A DNA stretch of 64,000 nucleotides. Source: Rhodobacter sp. NTK016B (lineage in GTDB: Bacteria; Pseudomonadota; Alphaproteobacteria; Rhodobacterales; Rhodobacteraceae). The position numbers and the translations under genes are program-made. The DNA lies in NCBI RefSeq assembly GCF_017303295.1, contig NZ_JAFKOK010000011.1, forward strand, positions 62,001-126,000, written 5' to 3'. Below are positions 1 through 8,764 of this stretch, piece after piece. How positions within the stretch are numbered: position 1 is the first letter of the stretch; the number at the start of each line of letters is the position of its first letter. The notes beneath the pieces were generated by a model. The model ran no database searches. It was not told the origin of the DNA and saw only the letters and a program-made list of their open reading frames with translations.

Positions 1-152
1 ATTGGGAACAGGGCGCGCCCGTGGCCGCGCGTGGTGTCGAATTCCGTCGGCGCCGCGATATCCGCCCGGATCGCGCAGACCCGTGTCAGGCGCGGGATGC
101 CCGGCGAAAAGGGGGCGCCGAGGGCAGTGACGTCCGGGCCTTTATCCTTCAT
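1..152 (-). CDS. DUF3237 family protein, N-terminal fragment cut by window edge
   Basis: An open frame starts at ATG 152-150 and runs off the left edge, giving about 50 residues. The segment PRLTRVCAIRADIG followed by GRALFPI resembles the start of DUF3237 proteins, small beta-barrel-like proteins of unknown function about 150 residues long. The start lies inside the 3' end of the upstream amidohydrolase gene (11-bp overlap), which suggests translational coupling in the tetR-amidohydrolase operon. The family call rests on recall of the N-terminal pattern only, since the rest of the protein is outside the window. Confidence 0.5.
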   Translation of the reverse strand, partial: MKDKGPDVTALGAPFSPGIPRLTRVCAIRADIAAPTEFDTTRGHGRALFP

Positions 153-1791
153 GGGTCACGGCACCGTCGCAGATCGTCAGGGCGACATGCATCTGTGCGA
201 TCTCGTCCGGCGGCGTCGCTTCGATGTTCCCCGAAAGCAGGGCCAGATCGGCCTTCATCCCTGCTCGCAGCGATCCGGTCTCGGTTTCCATGAAGCCGAC
301 ATACGCCCCGTTGCGCGTATAGGCCGCCAGCACATCCAGCAGATCCAGCCGCTGGTCGGGCAGCCCGTCGATCCAGTTCTCGCGCAGCATCGCCGCCTGA
401 ATCCCCGCAAGCGGCGAGATCGGCACAATGGGCCAGTCCGAGGAAAAGGCCACGACCGCGCCCGTGTCGAAAAGATCACGCCAGGCATAGGCGTATCGCG
501 CCCGGTCGGGTCCGATACCCTCGGTCGTTCCGCTTTCTCCCTGCGGGGCGTGGGGCGGCTGCATCGAGGCCACGACGCCCAGTTCGGCCAGCCGGGGCAC
601 ATCCTCGGGCGCGATCAGTTCGATATGCTCGATCCGGTTTCGGCGGTCGCGCGGACCGTTTGCTTTCGCCGCTGCCTCGTAGCCATCCAGCGCCAGCCGG
701 ACCGCCGCGTCGCCGATGGCATGAACCGCGATCTGCAGGCCCCGGCGGTCGGCCTCGGTCGCCGCGGCGAGAAAGGCTTCGCGGGTGAAAAGGGTGTCTC
801 CGCGATGGCCGGGGCGGTTGGCATAGGGCGCAAGCATCGCGGCGGTGCCGCTTTCGATCACGCCGTCGAGGAACATCTTCACGTATCCCGAGCCAAGCTT
901 GGGGCCGGTGAAGTCGCGGGTCATCGCGCTGGCGCGGTCGAGTTCCGACAGCTCCATTTCGGGCGTCAGGTGAAAGGGCACCCGGACCCGCGCGAACAGA
1001 TCGCCCGCGGCCTCGATCTCGCGCAGGACGTCGAGCATGTAGCGATTGCCGTCCATGTTATGCATTGAGGTGATGCCGTGACGGGCGGCATGGCGCAGAC
1101 CCAGTTTGAGAAAGGCGCGATCATCCGCGCGCTCTTTCGGCGTGGGGGGAACCGGCGGCTCGATCCCGGACATGCCAAGTATCTCGCGCCCGCCGGTCGT
1201 ACGCAGGTCCAGAACCGGCAGGAAGGCGTGTTTCTCGTGCAACTCGCCGGTGGCGAGCCCGTCCTCGCCCATCACCACGGCGTTGCCATGCGGCAGGGCG
1301 CGGCCTTGAAGAAGACCTGCGGCTTTCAGCGCGGCGGTGTTGGCAAAGGCCGAATGGAAATCATAGGCCATGACGATCAGCGGGCGGTCCGGGCAGATCG
1401 AGTCGAGCGCGTGGCGGTCCAGCGTCCGGCCCGGGCCCAGCAGCGCGTAATCCGCCCCCTGTGCGAACAGCAGGGCCGCGTCGGGATTGGCCGCCGCGAA
1501 GCCTTCGACAGCCCGCTTGAGGGCGTCGAACCCCTTCACCCCGGCCAGTTGCAGAAGCGTTTCACCATAGGCGCCCGAAAACAGGTGCAGGTGCGATTCG
1601 ACGAAACCGGGCAGAAGCGTCGCGCCACCGGCGTCGATGACCCGGGTGGCGGGGCCTGCAAGGGCGCGCATCGCCTCATCATCGCCCACGGCAAGGATCC
1701 GGTCGCCCGCAATCGCGACGGCGCTGACGCGCGGATTGTCCGGGTCCATGGTCAGGACGCGGGCATTGGTCAGGATCAGGTCAGCGTTCAT
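142..1791 (-). CDS. Amidohydrolase family 3 (YtcJ-like) metal-dependent hydrolase
   Basis: This 549-residue protein has the layout of the amidohydrolase-3/YtcJ family. It has an N-terminal beta domain (ADLILTNARVLTMD), the metal-binding SHLHLF motif near residue 65, a central TIM barrel with IAVHAIGDAA and RIEHIE histidine motifs, a late SSDWP aspartate, and a C-terminal return to the beta domain (GSLRAGMKADLALLSG). Family members hydrolyse C-N bonds in varied amides and cyclic compounds; the substrate cannot be read from the sequence. No signal peptide is visible, so it is probably cytoplasmic. Its start overlaps the end of the upstream TetR gene by 11 bp, and its end overlaps the DUF3237 gene. 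The three genes diverge from a polyamine-type ABC operon, suggesting uptake and breakdown of one nitrogen compound. Confidence 0.88.
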   Translation of the reverse strand: MNADLILTNARVLTMDPDNPRVSAVAIAGDRILAVGDDEAMRALAGPATRVIDAGGATLLPGFVESHLHLFSGAYGETLLQLAGVKGFDALKRAVEGFAAANPDAALLFAQGADYALLGPGRTLDRHALDSICPDRPLIVMAYDFHSAFANTAALKAAGLLQGRALPHGNAVVMGEDGLATGELHEKHAFLPVLDLRTTGGREILGMSGIEPPVPPTPKERADDRAFLKLGLRHAARHGITSMHNMDGNRYMLDVLREIEAAGDLFARVRVPFHLTPEMELSELDRASAMTRDFTGPKLGSGYVKMFLDGVIESGTAAMLAPYANRPGHRGDTLFTREAFLAAATEADRRGLQIAVHAIGDAAVRLALDGYEAAAKANGPRDRRNRIEHIELIAPEDVPRLAELGVVASMQPPHAPQGESGTTEGIGPDRARYAYAWRDLFDTGAVVAFSSDWPIVPISPLAGIQAAMLRENWIDGLPDQRLDLLDVLAAYTRNGAYVGFMETETGSLRAGMKADLALLSGNIEATPPDEIAQMHVALTICDGAVTHEG

Positions 1792-2467
1792 CAGGGGTTC
1801 CGGCGTTGCGAAGACGGGGAGAGGTCAGGCTTTCGTCGTCGAAGATAAGCGCGAGCATCGGCAGCACCCGCCGCGCAACCAGCGCATCATGCTGGGCAAT
1901 CGTCATCTCGGCATCGGTGATCAGGCAGATGAAACAGGGCATCCACAGGTCGTGCAGCATCGTCGCCAGATCATGGGGATCGAGCGGCGCGCCACTGCGC
2001 GTCTTCAGCGCATAGGCATCGAGCAAGGCGGCGATAGAGTCGACCAGAAGGGTTTCGATCCGGCGGTACTTGTTGGACAATTCGGTATCGGGATGGCGGA
2101 TGACCGAAGCTTCGGCATAGCGCCACACGCGTTTCGGGGCGATCGCCAGCGTCTGCGACGAAATCCGCGAGAAAAGCGCCTGAATGACGCTGGCCAGTGA
2201 CACACCTTCGGGCCGGGGCAGGCGGGTTTCCTCGTCCCGTCCTTTGCGCGCGCCTTCGTCGATGATCGCCATCAACAGCCCGTCCTTCGAGCCGAAATAG
2301 TTGAACACTGTCGGCACCGACACGTCACAGGCTTCCGCGATATCGGCGAGGGTCGTGGCATCGACCCCTTTCTCGCCGAAGAGCGTGGTCGCGGCGGCGA
2401 TCAGTGCGTCGCGGCGTTGCGCCTTTTTGCGGTCTCGCAGGCTCTCGGTGGCAATGGCAGCGGACAT
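1781..2467 (-). CDS. TetR/AcrR family transcriptional regulator
   Basis: The 228-residue protein has a classic N-terminal TetR helix-turn-helix at about residues 18-62, including LIAAATTLFGEKGVDATTLA and the recognition stretch SVPTVFNYFGSKDGLL. An all-helical ligand-binding domain without obvious family signature follows. It is first in a leftward operon with the amidohydrolase and diverges from the potABCD-like operon. A 26-bp inverted repeat lies in the intergenic gap and is the obvious candidate operator. The likely role is substrate-responsive repression of both directions; this is inferred from position only. Confidence 0.88.
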   Translation of the reverse strand: MSAAIATESLRDRKKAQRRDALIAAATTLFGEKGVDATTLADIAEACDVSVPTVFNYFGSKDGLLMAIIDEGARKGRDEETRLPRPEGVSLASVIQALFSRISSQTLAIAPKRVWRYAEASVIRHPDTELSNKYRRIETLLVDSIAALLDAYALKTRSGAPLDPHDLATMLHDLWMPCFICLITDAEMTIAQHDALVARRVLPMLALIFDDESLTSPRLRNAGTPDER

Positions 2468-2502
2468 TCATTCCATCATTTTTTATCGCACTAAAAAATT
2501 TG

Positions 2503-2528
2503 TATTGACTAAATAATGATTGTCAATA
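2503..2528. promoter_or_regulatory. Inverted repeat, candidate TetR operator between divergent operons
   Basis: The two half sites TATTGAC (2503-2509) and GTCAATA (2522-2528) are perfect inverted repeats separated by 12 bp. On the minus strand the right arm supplies a perfect TTGACA -35 element, with TACAAA about 16 bp downstream as a possible -10 for tetR. The repeat overlaps an upstream in-frame ATG (2516) of the ABC ATPase gene, so a bound repressor would block transcription into the pot-like operon. Confidence 0.5.
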
Positions 2529-2560
2529 GCGTTGCCGAAACACCAGACGAATGGACCGCG

Positions 2561-3637
2561 ATGCTGGAGATAAAGTCCCTTTCCAAGACCTTCGGGGCGG
2601 GTGTTGCTGCCTATCACGCCCTTCGAAGCGTCGATGTCACTGTCGAGGATGGCGAGTTCTTCACGCTGCTCGGCCCGTCGGGTTGCGGCAAGACGACCCT
2701 GCTGCGTCTCATCGCCGGGTTCGAGCAACCGACCGGCGGTCAGCTGGTTCTCGACGGGCAGGATATCGCGGCCATCCCGCCCAGCCGTCGACCGGTGAAC
2801 ACCGTCTTCCAGAGCTATGCGTTGTTTCCGCACATGACGGTGGCGCAGAACGTGGCATTCGGCCTTGAAGCGCGCGGTACGCCCGCCCGCGACGTGGCTG
2901 CGCGGGTCGAAGAGGTGCTGCAACTGGTGCAGATGGACCATCTGCGCGACCGCAAGAGCGCGGCCCTGTCCGGTGGTCAGCAACAGCGCGTGGCACTGGC
3001 GCGCGCTCTGGCACCGCGTCCCCGGATCCTGCTGCTGGACGAGCCGCTTTCGGCGCTGGACCTGAAGCTGCGCAAAGAGATGCAGGCGGAACTGAAACGT
3101 CTCCAGCGGGAAATGGGCCTGACCTTCATCTTCGTCACCCACGATCAGGACGAGGCGCTGACCATGTCGGACCGGATCGCGGTGATGGAAGGCGGGCGCC
3201 TTCAGCAGGTGGCCGCGCCGCGCGATCTTTACGACCACCCGGCGAACCGCTTTGTCGCGGGTTTCATCGGCGAGACGAACCTGCTGCCGGGCGAGGCCGG
3301 GAACGGTCAGCTCCGGCTGGCCGGACTGGCCCCGGCGCCGATTGCGGAAGCCGGGGCAGAGAGCGGCGCGGTCACGGTGATGATCCGCCCCGAACATGTC
3401 GTCGTCGGTCAGGAAGCGGCGAATGCGGTGCATACCAGCGGGCGCGTCGATGAACTGATTTTCTTCGGCACCGACACGCATGTGAAGCTCTCGCTGCCGG
3501 GCGGCGGCAGCCTTACCGCCCGCACGCAGAACAGCCTGCATTCCGGCACCCATCTGACCGAGGGTCAGACCGTGCCGCTGTCCCTGCCATACGAGGCGTT
3601 GCGCATCCTGCCCGACGAGGCCGCGCATGCTGTCTGA
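2561..3637 (+). CDS. potA: Polyamine-type ABC transporter ATP-binding protein (PotA-like)
   Basis: This is the ATPase of a spermidine/putrescine-type importer. It has Walker [11 protein letters not shown]-loop [11 protein letters not shown], signature [13 protein letters not shown], Walker [13 protein letters not shown], the H-loop [12 protein letters not shown], and a C-terminal TOBE domain ([13 protein letters not shown]). The start was set at ATG 2561 (358 residues, beginning [11 protein letters not shown]), because the in-frame ATG at 2516 lies inside a perfect inverted repeat and would add an atypical 15-residue leader. Neither start has a clear Shine-Dalgarno, so 2516 remains possible. 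It is first in a four-gene operon and overlaps the next gene by 11 bp. Confidence 0.88.
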   Translation: MLEIKSLSKTFGAGVAAYHALRSVDVTVEDGEFFTLLGPSGCGKTTLLRLIAGFEQPTGGQLVLDGQDIAAIPPSRRPVNTVFQSYALFPHMTVAQNVAFGLEARGTPARDVAARVEEVLQLVQMDHLRDRKSAALSGGQQQRVALARALAPRPRILLLDEPLSALDLKLRKEMQAELKRLQREMGLTFIFVTHDQDEALTMSDRIAVMEGGRLQQVAAPRDLYDHPANRFVAGFIGETNLLPGEAGNGQLRLAGLAPAPIAEAGAESGAVTVMIRPEHVVVGQEAANAVHTSGRVDELIFFGTDTHVKLSLPGGGSLTARTQNSLHSGTHLTEGQTVPLSLPYEALRILPDEAAHAV

Positions 3638-4550
3638 GGCCGCATCGGGCGAAGCCCTGCTGCGGCGCGCCGAGACGCGTCGGCGCTGGTCGCTGGCGAT
3701 GCCCGCCCTGATCGTGATCTCGCTGTTCTCGATCCTGCCGTTGGCGGTGATGGTCGTCTATTCGTTCCTTACGCCCGGCACCTACGGCAATGTCGAATGG
3801 CAATTTTCGCTCGATGGCTGGTTCTCGGTCATCTTCGAGCGGGATCTGTTCGACGACACGCTCGGCCTTGCTGATGCGCATCTGTCGATCCTGGGGCGTT
3901 CGGCGCTACTCGCCCTCGCGACCACGGCTCTGACCATGGTGTTCGGACTGCCGACGGCATGGTTCATTGCGACCCGGCCCGTGGCGTCGCGCGCCTATTG
4001 GATGTTCCTCATTACCGTGCCCTTCTGGACCAACCTTCTGGTGCGCACCATCGCCATCCAAGAGGTCATCCGCGCCGACGGCACGATCAACCGGTTGCTG
4101 CTGGGGCTGGGCGTGATCGACGCGCCGATCCAGATGATGTTCACCAATGGCGCGGTGCTGCTGGGCATGACCTATGTCTATCTGCCGCTCATGGTTCTGC
4201 CCGTCTACGCGGCCATCGAAAAGTTCGATTTCCGGCTCGCCGAGGCGGCCTATGACCTGCATGCCTCGCGCTTCTATTGCCTGCGCCGCGTCATCTTTCC
4301 GCTGATCCGGCCCGGGGTCATCGCGGGTTCGATCCTTGTCTTCATTCCCGCGCTCGGCGCCTATGTCACGCCGCGGCTGATGGGCGGAGGCCGGGCGATG
4401 ATGTGGGGTAACCTGATCGACCTGCAATTCGGGCAGGGCCGCAACTGGCCGCTGGGCGCCGCGCTGTCGGTGTCGCTGACGTTGCTGGTGATGATCGCGC
4501 TTGTGCTGAGTGTGCGGCGCTTTGCCGGCGGGGGGCGGGCGGATGGCTGA
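3627..4550 (+). CDS. potB: Polyamine-type ABC transporter permease (PotB-like)
   Basis: This 307-residue inner-membrane permease has about six hydrophobic segments. An EAA loop near [25 protein letters not shown] fits the coupling motif that contacts the ATPase. Length and topology match PotB/PotH. It begins inside the ATPase gene and ends in an 8-bp overlap with the next permease, showing tight translational coupling. It would form the translocation pore together with the following permease. Confidence 0.87.
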   Translation: MLSEAASGEALLRRAETRRRWSLAMPALIVISLFSILPLAVMVVYSFLTPGTYGNVEWQFSLDGWFSVIFERDLFDDTLGLADAHLSILGRSALLALATTALTMVFGLPTAWFIATRPVASRAYWMFLITVPFWTNLLVRTIAIQEVIRADGTINRLLLGLGVIDAPIQMMFTNGAVLLGMTYVYLPLMVLPVYAAIEKFDFRLAEAAYDLHASRFYCLRRVIFPLIRPGVIAGSILVFIPALGAYVTPRLMGGGRAMMWGNLIDLQFGQGRNWPLGAALSVSLTLLVMIALVLSVRRFAGGGRADG

Positions 4551-5346
4551 ACGAAAATTCTCTGTCAGGCATGTCCCCGGCGCCGCGCCGATCGCGATCG
4601 TGACCTTCATCGCGCTTTATGCCCCGATCGTCATCCTGATCGCGAATGCCTTCAACGCGGGCCCAGTCATCGGCCGGTGGGAGGGCTTTTCTCTGCGCTG
4701 GTTCGCCTCGGCCATGCAGAACGAGGCCTTTCGCAATGCCGCCCTCAACTCGCTGATCGTCGCGATGCTGGCCGCGCTGTTCTCGACCCTTCTGGCCGTG
4801 ATGGCCGCGCTGGCCATTACGCGCGGGCGGCGGCTCAAGGGTGAAGGCGGCATCTTCGTGGTGCTGAACCAGCCGCTTCTGGTGCCTGAGATTGTCCTCG
4901 CCATCGCACTGATGATCGTGCTGGCCCAGATCAAGCAGGCGACGGGCTATCACGGTCTTGCCTACATGATCGTCGCGCATTCCACCTTCTGCATCCCTTT
5001 CGCGTTCATGCCGATCCGCGCGCGGCTCGAGGGCATGGATCTGACGTTGGAAACCGCGGCGATGGATCTCTATGCGGGACGTTTCTACACCTTCCGGCGC
5101 GTCACGCTTCCGCTTCTTGCGCCCGGAATCCTTGCCGGGTTCATGCTGGCCTTCGTCGTGTCGCTCGACAATGTCGTGGTCAGCAGCTTCGTGAAATCGC
5201 CCGGGCAGGAAACGCTGCCCACCTACCTGATGGGCGAGCTGCGGCGCAATCTCAGCTCAGAAATCTACGCGATCTCCGCCCTCCTTCTGTTCGCCAGCGT
5301 GACGGTCGTCGCGGCGTCGTGGCTCATCACAAGACGCAAACCATAA
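4543..5346 (+). CDS. potC: Polyamine-type ABC transporter permease (PotC-like)
   Basis: The second permease of the importer has 267 residues when started at ATG 4543 ([11 protein letters not shown]), overlapping the preceding stop. An upstream in-frame start at 4510 lies within the previous gene and is less likely. It has hydrophobic helices and an EAA-type loop (ETAAMDLYAGRFYTFRRVTLPLLAPG). The SLDNVVVSSF region and length are typical of PotC/PotI. It pairs with the preceding permease. Confidence 0.87.
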   Translation: MAERKFSVRHVPGAAPIAIVTFIALYAPIVILIANAFNAGPVIGRWEGFSLRWFASAMQNEAFRNAALNSLIVAMLAALFSTLLAVMAALAITRGRRLKGEGGIFVVLNQPLLVPEIVLAIALMIVLAQIKQATGYHGLAYMIVAHSTFCIPFAFMPIRARLEGMDLTLETAAMDLYAGRFYTFRRVTLPLLAPGILAGFMLAFVVSLDNVVVSSFVKSPGQETLPTYLMGELRRNLSSEIYAISALLLFASVTVVAASWLITRRKP

Positions 5347-5382
5347 CCAACCCAAAAATCGCCCAACAACGGAGAAGAACAC

Positions 5383-6417
5383 ATGAAACGGAAAGCCTGT
5401 TTTCTGGGAAGTGCCGCCGCTGCGGCCCTGCTGGCGCAGGGCGCTCTGGCCGAGGGGCGGCTCAACATCTACAATTTCGGGCTCTATACGCCGCCCGAGC
5501 TGCTCGAGCGGTTTTCCGAAACCTACGATGTCGAAGTCTCGCTGACCGAGTTCGCGGCGAATGAGGAAGCCATCGCGCGGATTCAGGCAGGCGGCCACGG
5601 GCTGGATGTCGTGCTGGTCAGCGGGTATTTCATCCCCGCCTATCTCGATCAGGGCCTTTTGATGGAAAGCCACCCGAACGAGATGGAGAATTTCTCCAAC
5701 GTCGCGCCGGAATGGGCGTCGATCACCAATGATCCCGAGCGCGCTTATACCGCGCCGTGGGTCTGGGGCACGACCGGCGTGATGGTGAATACCGGGCTCT
5801 ACGATGGCGACATCAATACAGCCGCCATCTTTCTCGACCCTCCCGAGGAACTTAGCGGCACGATCAATCTCGTCCCGTCGATGAACGATGTGATCGACAT
5901 GACGCTGCGCTATATCGGCGCCGAACCCTGCACCAGCGACCGCGAGGCTCTGAGCGCAGCGCGCGATCTTCTCACCTCGGCAAGCGAGCATTGGGCGTCG
6001 ATCGATTACGCCTCGTTCGAGAAATTTGTGAACGAAGATCTCAATGCGTCGGTGTTCTGGAGCGGTGCGGCCGGGCGTATTCGCGATGCCAATCCCGATT
6101 TCGCTTATGGCTGGCCCGAGACCGGCTATATCCAATGGATGGACAACATGGCGATCCTGGCCGATGCCACCAACGTCGAGAACGCGCGCCTGTTCCTGAA
6201 CTTTATCATGGCGCCGGAAAACGCCGCGATGATCTCGAACTATACGCGCTATGGCAACGGCATCACCGGGTCCGAGGCTTTCATGGATGCGGGGCTTCTG
6301 GATTCGCCCGAATTGCAGGTGCCCGAGGCGCTCGAAGGCGCTGCGATCGACCAGCAACTCTGCGCGCCGGCGGTTCAGGAACTCTACACCCGGATCTGGA
6401 CCGAGCTTACGCGCTGA
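5383..6417 (+). CDS. potD: Polyamine-type ABC transporter substrate-binding protein (PotD/PotF-like)
   Basis: The 344-residue periplasmic protein has a Sec signal peptide (MKRKACFLGSAAAAALLAQGALA, cleavage after ALA). The mature start RLNIYNFGLYTPPELLERF is typical of PotD/PotF. The aromatic-rich segments APWVWGTTGVMVNTGLY and VFWSGAAGRIRDANPD match the ligand-cleft regions of the family. A GGAGAAGAAC ribosome-binding region precedes the ATG. It is last in the operon, 36 bp after the second permease. Whether the ligand is putrescine, spermidine or another cationic amine cannot be decided here. Confidence 0.87.
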   Translation: MKRKACFLGSAAAAALLAQGALAEGRLNIYNFGLYTPPELLERFSETYDVEVSLTEFAANEEAIARIQAGGHGLDVVLVSGYFIPAYLDQGLLMESHPNEMENFSNVAPEWASITNDPERAYTAPWVWGTTGVMVNTGLYDGDINTAAIFLDPPEELSGTINLVPSMNDVIDMTLRYIGAEPCTSDREALSAARDLLTSASEHWASIDYASFEKFVNEDLNASVFWSGAAGRIRDANPDFAYGWPETGYIQWMDNMAILADATNVENARLFLNFIMAPENAAMISNYTRYGNGITGSEAFMDAGLLDSPELQVPEALEGAAIDQQLCAPAVQELYTRIWTELTR

Positions 6418-6463
6418 TCGGAGGCGTCGTTCGGGAAGAACCGAGCCGGGTTTTCATCCGGTG

Positions 6464-6586
6464 GGGTAGGGACCTGAGCTTTGATCGGGCCCTGCCCTTC
6501 CCGTCAGGGAATCGTCGCAGTTGGAGATCACGGTGGTGAAGTCTGTTGCACCCTCGGTCAAGCTCGGCGCTTTACGGGAAGCGCCG
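6464..6586. terminator. Two stem-loops between potD and flgI, candidate terminators
   Basis: The 236-bp gap between the convergent pot-like and flagellar operons holds two stem-loops. One pairs GGGTAGGG (6464-6471) with CCCTGCCC (6490-6497), one G-U pair included. The other pairs CGGCGCTT (6565-6572) with AAGCGCCG (6579-6586). Neither has a strong T-tract, so factor-independent termination is uncertain. No convincing gene was found in the gap. Confidence 0.35.
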
Positions 6587-6653
6587 GTATCCGACACACC
6601 ATTTCTGCCTTGTTTTCAGAATGTCTTGGCGGGTCAATCTCCTGCTTCCAGGG

Positions 6654-7757
6654 TCAATGAACCACCAGATCGGCATGCAACGCGCCTGCGGCATTGATCG
6701 TGTTGAGGATGTCGATCATGTCACGCGGACCGACACCCAGCGCATTCAGCCCGGCGACCACTTCTGCCAGCGACGTGCCCCCCTGCAATTCCGCCAGCCC
6801 GGTTCCCGGTTGTGGCATGATCTCGGCATTCGTGCGCGGCACAACGACCGTCTCGCCGGGGGAAAACGGGTTGGGCTGGATCGCTTGCGGCATTTCTTCC
6901 ACTCTCAGCGTCAGACCCCCTTGCGCGACGGCGACCCGGCTGATGCGCACGTCTTCGCCCATGACAATCGTGCCCGAGCGCTGATCGATGACCACGCGCG
7001 CCCGCGTTCCGGGCGAGATGGGAAGGTTTTCGATCCGGCTGAGCGCATGGGCCGCCGTCGGCGCACGCGTCGCGGCGATGTCGAGTACCACGGTGCCCGA
7101 ATCCTGCATGGCCGCGACGGCGCGTCCGAAATGGGTATTGATCGCCCGCTCGATATGCAGCGCCGTGGTGAAATCGGCCTGACGAAGCGCAAGCCGGACG
7201 CGCGACAGCGACGCCAGCTGAAAGTCGACCTCGCGTTCGACCCGTGCCCCGCCGGGTATCGTGCCCGAGGTGGGAACGCCCTCGACCACCTGTGCGGCCT
7301 CGCCGCGCGCGGCGACGCCACCGGCGATGACCGCGCCCTGGGCAACGGCATAGATCTGCCCGTCCGCCCCGTTCAACGGTGTCATGACCAGCGTTCCGCC
7401 GAACAGCGAGTTTGCGTCGCCGATTGCCGAAACGGTCACATCGACCCGCGATCCCGTGCGCGCGAAGGGCGGAAGCGTCGCGGTTACCAGCACCGCAGCG
7501 ACATTGCGCGGGCGAAACTGCTCGCCCGTCACATTGACGCCCAGCCGCTCAAGGATATTGGTCATGATGTCTTCGGTGAAGGGCGCGTTGCGCAAACCGT
7601 CCCCGGTTCCGTCCAGCCCCACGACGAGGCCGTAGCCGATCAGATCGTTGCCGCGAACTCCGTCGAATTCGACGAGATCCTTCAGCCGGATCTGCGCGGC
7701 GGCGGCCTGACACATCAGCGCAAGCAGGATCAGGGCGCAAAACGTGGCCCGCATCAC
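6654..7757 (-). CDS. flgI: Flagellar P-ring protein FlgI
   Basis: This 367-residue secreted protein forms the periplasmic P-ring around the flagellar rod. It has a signal peptide (ATFCALILLALMCQAAAA). The family's start RLKDLVEFDGVRGNDLIGYGLVVGLDGTGD and the motifs NVAAVLVTATLPPFARTGSRVDVTVSAIGDA are near diagnostic. The C-terminus contains GTSLAEVVAGLNALGVGPRDMIDILNTINAAGALHADLVVH, as in FlgI proteins. Its start overlaps the end of flgL by 4 bp. No rod-binding (FlgJ-like) gene follows it here. Confidence 0.95.
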   Translation of the reverse strand: MMRATFCALILLALMCQAAAAQIRLKDLVEFDGVRGNDLIGYGLVVGLDGTGDGLRNAPFTEDIMTNILERLGVNVTGEQFRPRNVAAVLVTATLPPFARTGSRVDVTVSAIGDANSLFGGTLVMTPLNGADGQIYAVAQGAVIAGGVAARGEAAQVVEGVPTSGTIPGGARVEREVDFQLASLSRVRLALRQADFTTALHIERAINTHFGRAVAAMQDSGTVVLDIAATRAPTAAHALSRIENLPISPGTRARVVIDQRSGTIVMGEDVRISRVAVAQGGLTLRVEEMPQAIQPNPFSPGETVVVPRTNAEIMPQPGTGLAELQGGTSLAEVVAGLNALGVGPRDMIDILNTINAAGALHADLVVH

Positions 7758-8761
7758 AGATACTCCGTCAGCGACAGGCGCGCTGTCCTTGCGGTGAAGA
7801 CATAAAGCGTTTCCAGCCGCGCCTGCACCACTTCGAGCTGGCCGGCTACCTCATAAGGATCGGCCCCGACGAGATTCTGGCGGGCAAGGCGCAGCGTATC
7901 GCGTTCGCCGGTCAGCCGTGCCGAGACATCGTCGAGCTGCGCTTGGGTGTCGCCGAGGCTGCCCTGCAGGACGGCAATGCTGGCTGAACTGGCCATCAGG
8001 GTCTCTGACCCTGCGCGGGCCAAAGCCCGGCGCTGGCCATCCGACAGGCTCAAGCTGTCCGAGCCCGCAAGCGCAGAGATCACCAGTCCCGTCATCACCT
8101 GTCGCAAGGCGGGATCGGCCGCAGTGGGCAGCGCGTTGGCGGTCAGGCCGGTATCGATGGCCGCGCCCGTGGCGGCGGCTCCGCCCTGATAGAGGCTTGT
8201 CTCGAACGTTCCGCCCGGATCCATGAACTCCGACGTCACCGCGGCGATGATGTCGTCGGTATTGGACAGCGCGGTGACCGACGGCAGGATCGCGGCGATA
8301 ATCGTGTCCGCATCGGGCAAAGGGGGTGTGTCGCTTGCGATTCCGGAAAAGACCGCGCGCCCTGCGACGCGTTGACCCAGCGATGCGGACAGGTCGTTCA
8401 ACGCGCCTTGCGCCGCGATCGCGGCTGAGCGCAGCGTGGGCATCGCGGTTCCGTCTGATGACACAGCCAGCATCCGCGTTGCGGCATCCGCCGCCGTATC
8501 CGAGACCCGTTGCAGCGCGGTCTGGGTTATGTCGGCGGCGCTGGTTGCAAGCTTGTTGGCTTCGAGAAAGGCGTCGATCCGGGTCAGGCGCGATTCAAGC
8601 GCGCTGAACGGTGCCAGATCGCCCTTCAGCACCTTCTCGGGTCTGGCAACCTGCCCTGAGGTCAGTTCGAGCCCGAGGCGCGAGACATGATCGCGAAGGG
8701 TGACGGCGTTCCGGTTAAGTTGAAAGGGCAGCGCGAGACTTCCGAGGGAATTCCAGGTCAT
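7754..8761 (-). CDS. flgL: Flagellar hook-filament junction protein FlgL (flagellin-like)
   Basis: The 335-residue protein resembles FlgL/HAP3, which joins hook to filament outside the cell. It has a flagellin-like N-terminal helical region (RDHVSRLGLELTSGQVARPEK) and a C-terminal coiled helix ending LYVFTARTARLSLTEYL. Position between flgK and flgI on the same strand supports the call. The N-terminus is divergent from enterobacterial FlgL, as is usual in Rhodobacteraceae. It sits 3 bp after flgK and overlaps flgI by 4 bp. Confidence 0.85.
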   Translation of the reverse strand: MTWNSLGSLALPFQLNRNAVTLRDHVSRLGLELTSGQVARPEKVLKGDLAPFSALESRLTRIDAFLEANKLATSAADITQTALQRVSDTAADAATRMLAVSSDGTAMPTLRSAAIAAQGALNDLSASLGQRVAGRAVFSGIASDTPPLPDADTIIAAILPSVTALSNTDDIIAAVTSEFMDPGGTFETSLYQGGAAATGAAIDTGLTANALPTAADPALRQVMTGLVISALAGSDSLSLSDGQRRALARAGSETLMASSASIAVLQGSLGDTQAQLDDVSARLTGERDTLRLARQNLVGADPYEVAGQLEVVQARLETLYVFTARTARLSLTEYL

Positions 8762-8764
8762 CGG

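Noticed and set aside
6536-6697. 53-codon plus-strand frame with GTG start between potD and flgI
   Set aside because: Overlaps the 3' end of flgI, has no recognisable motif and a hairpin runs through it.
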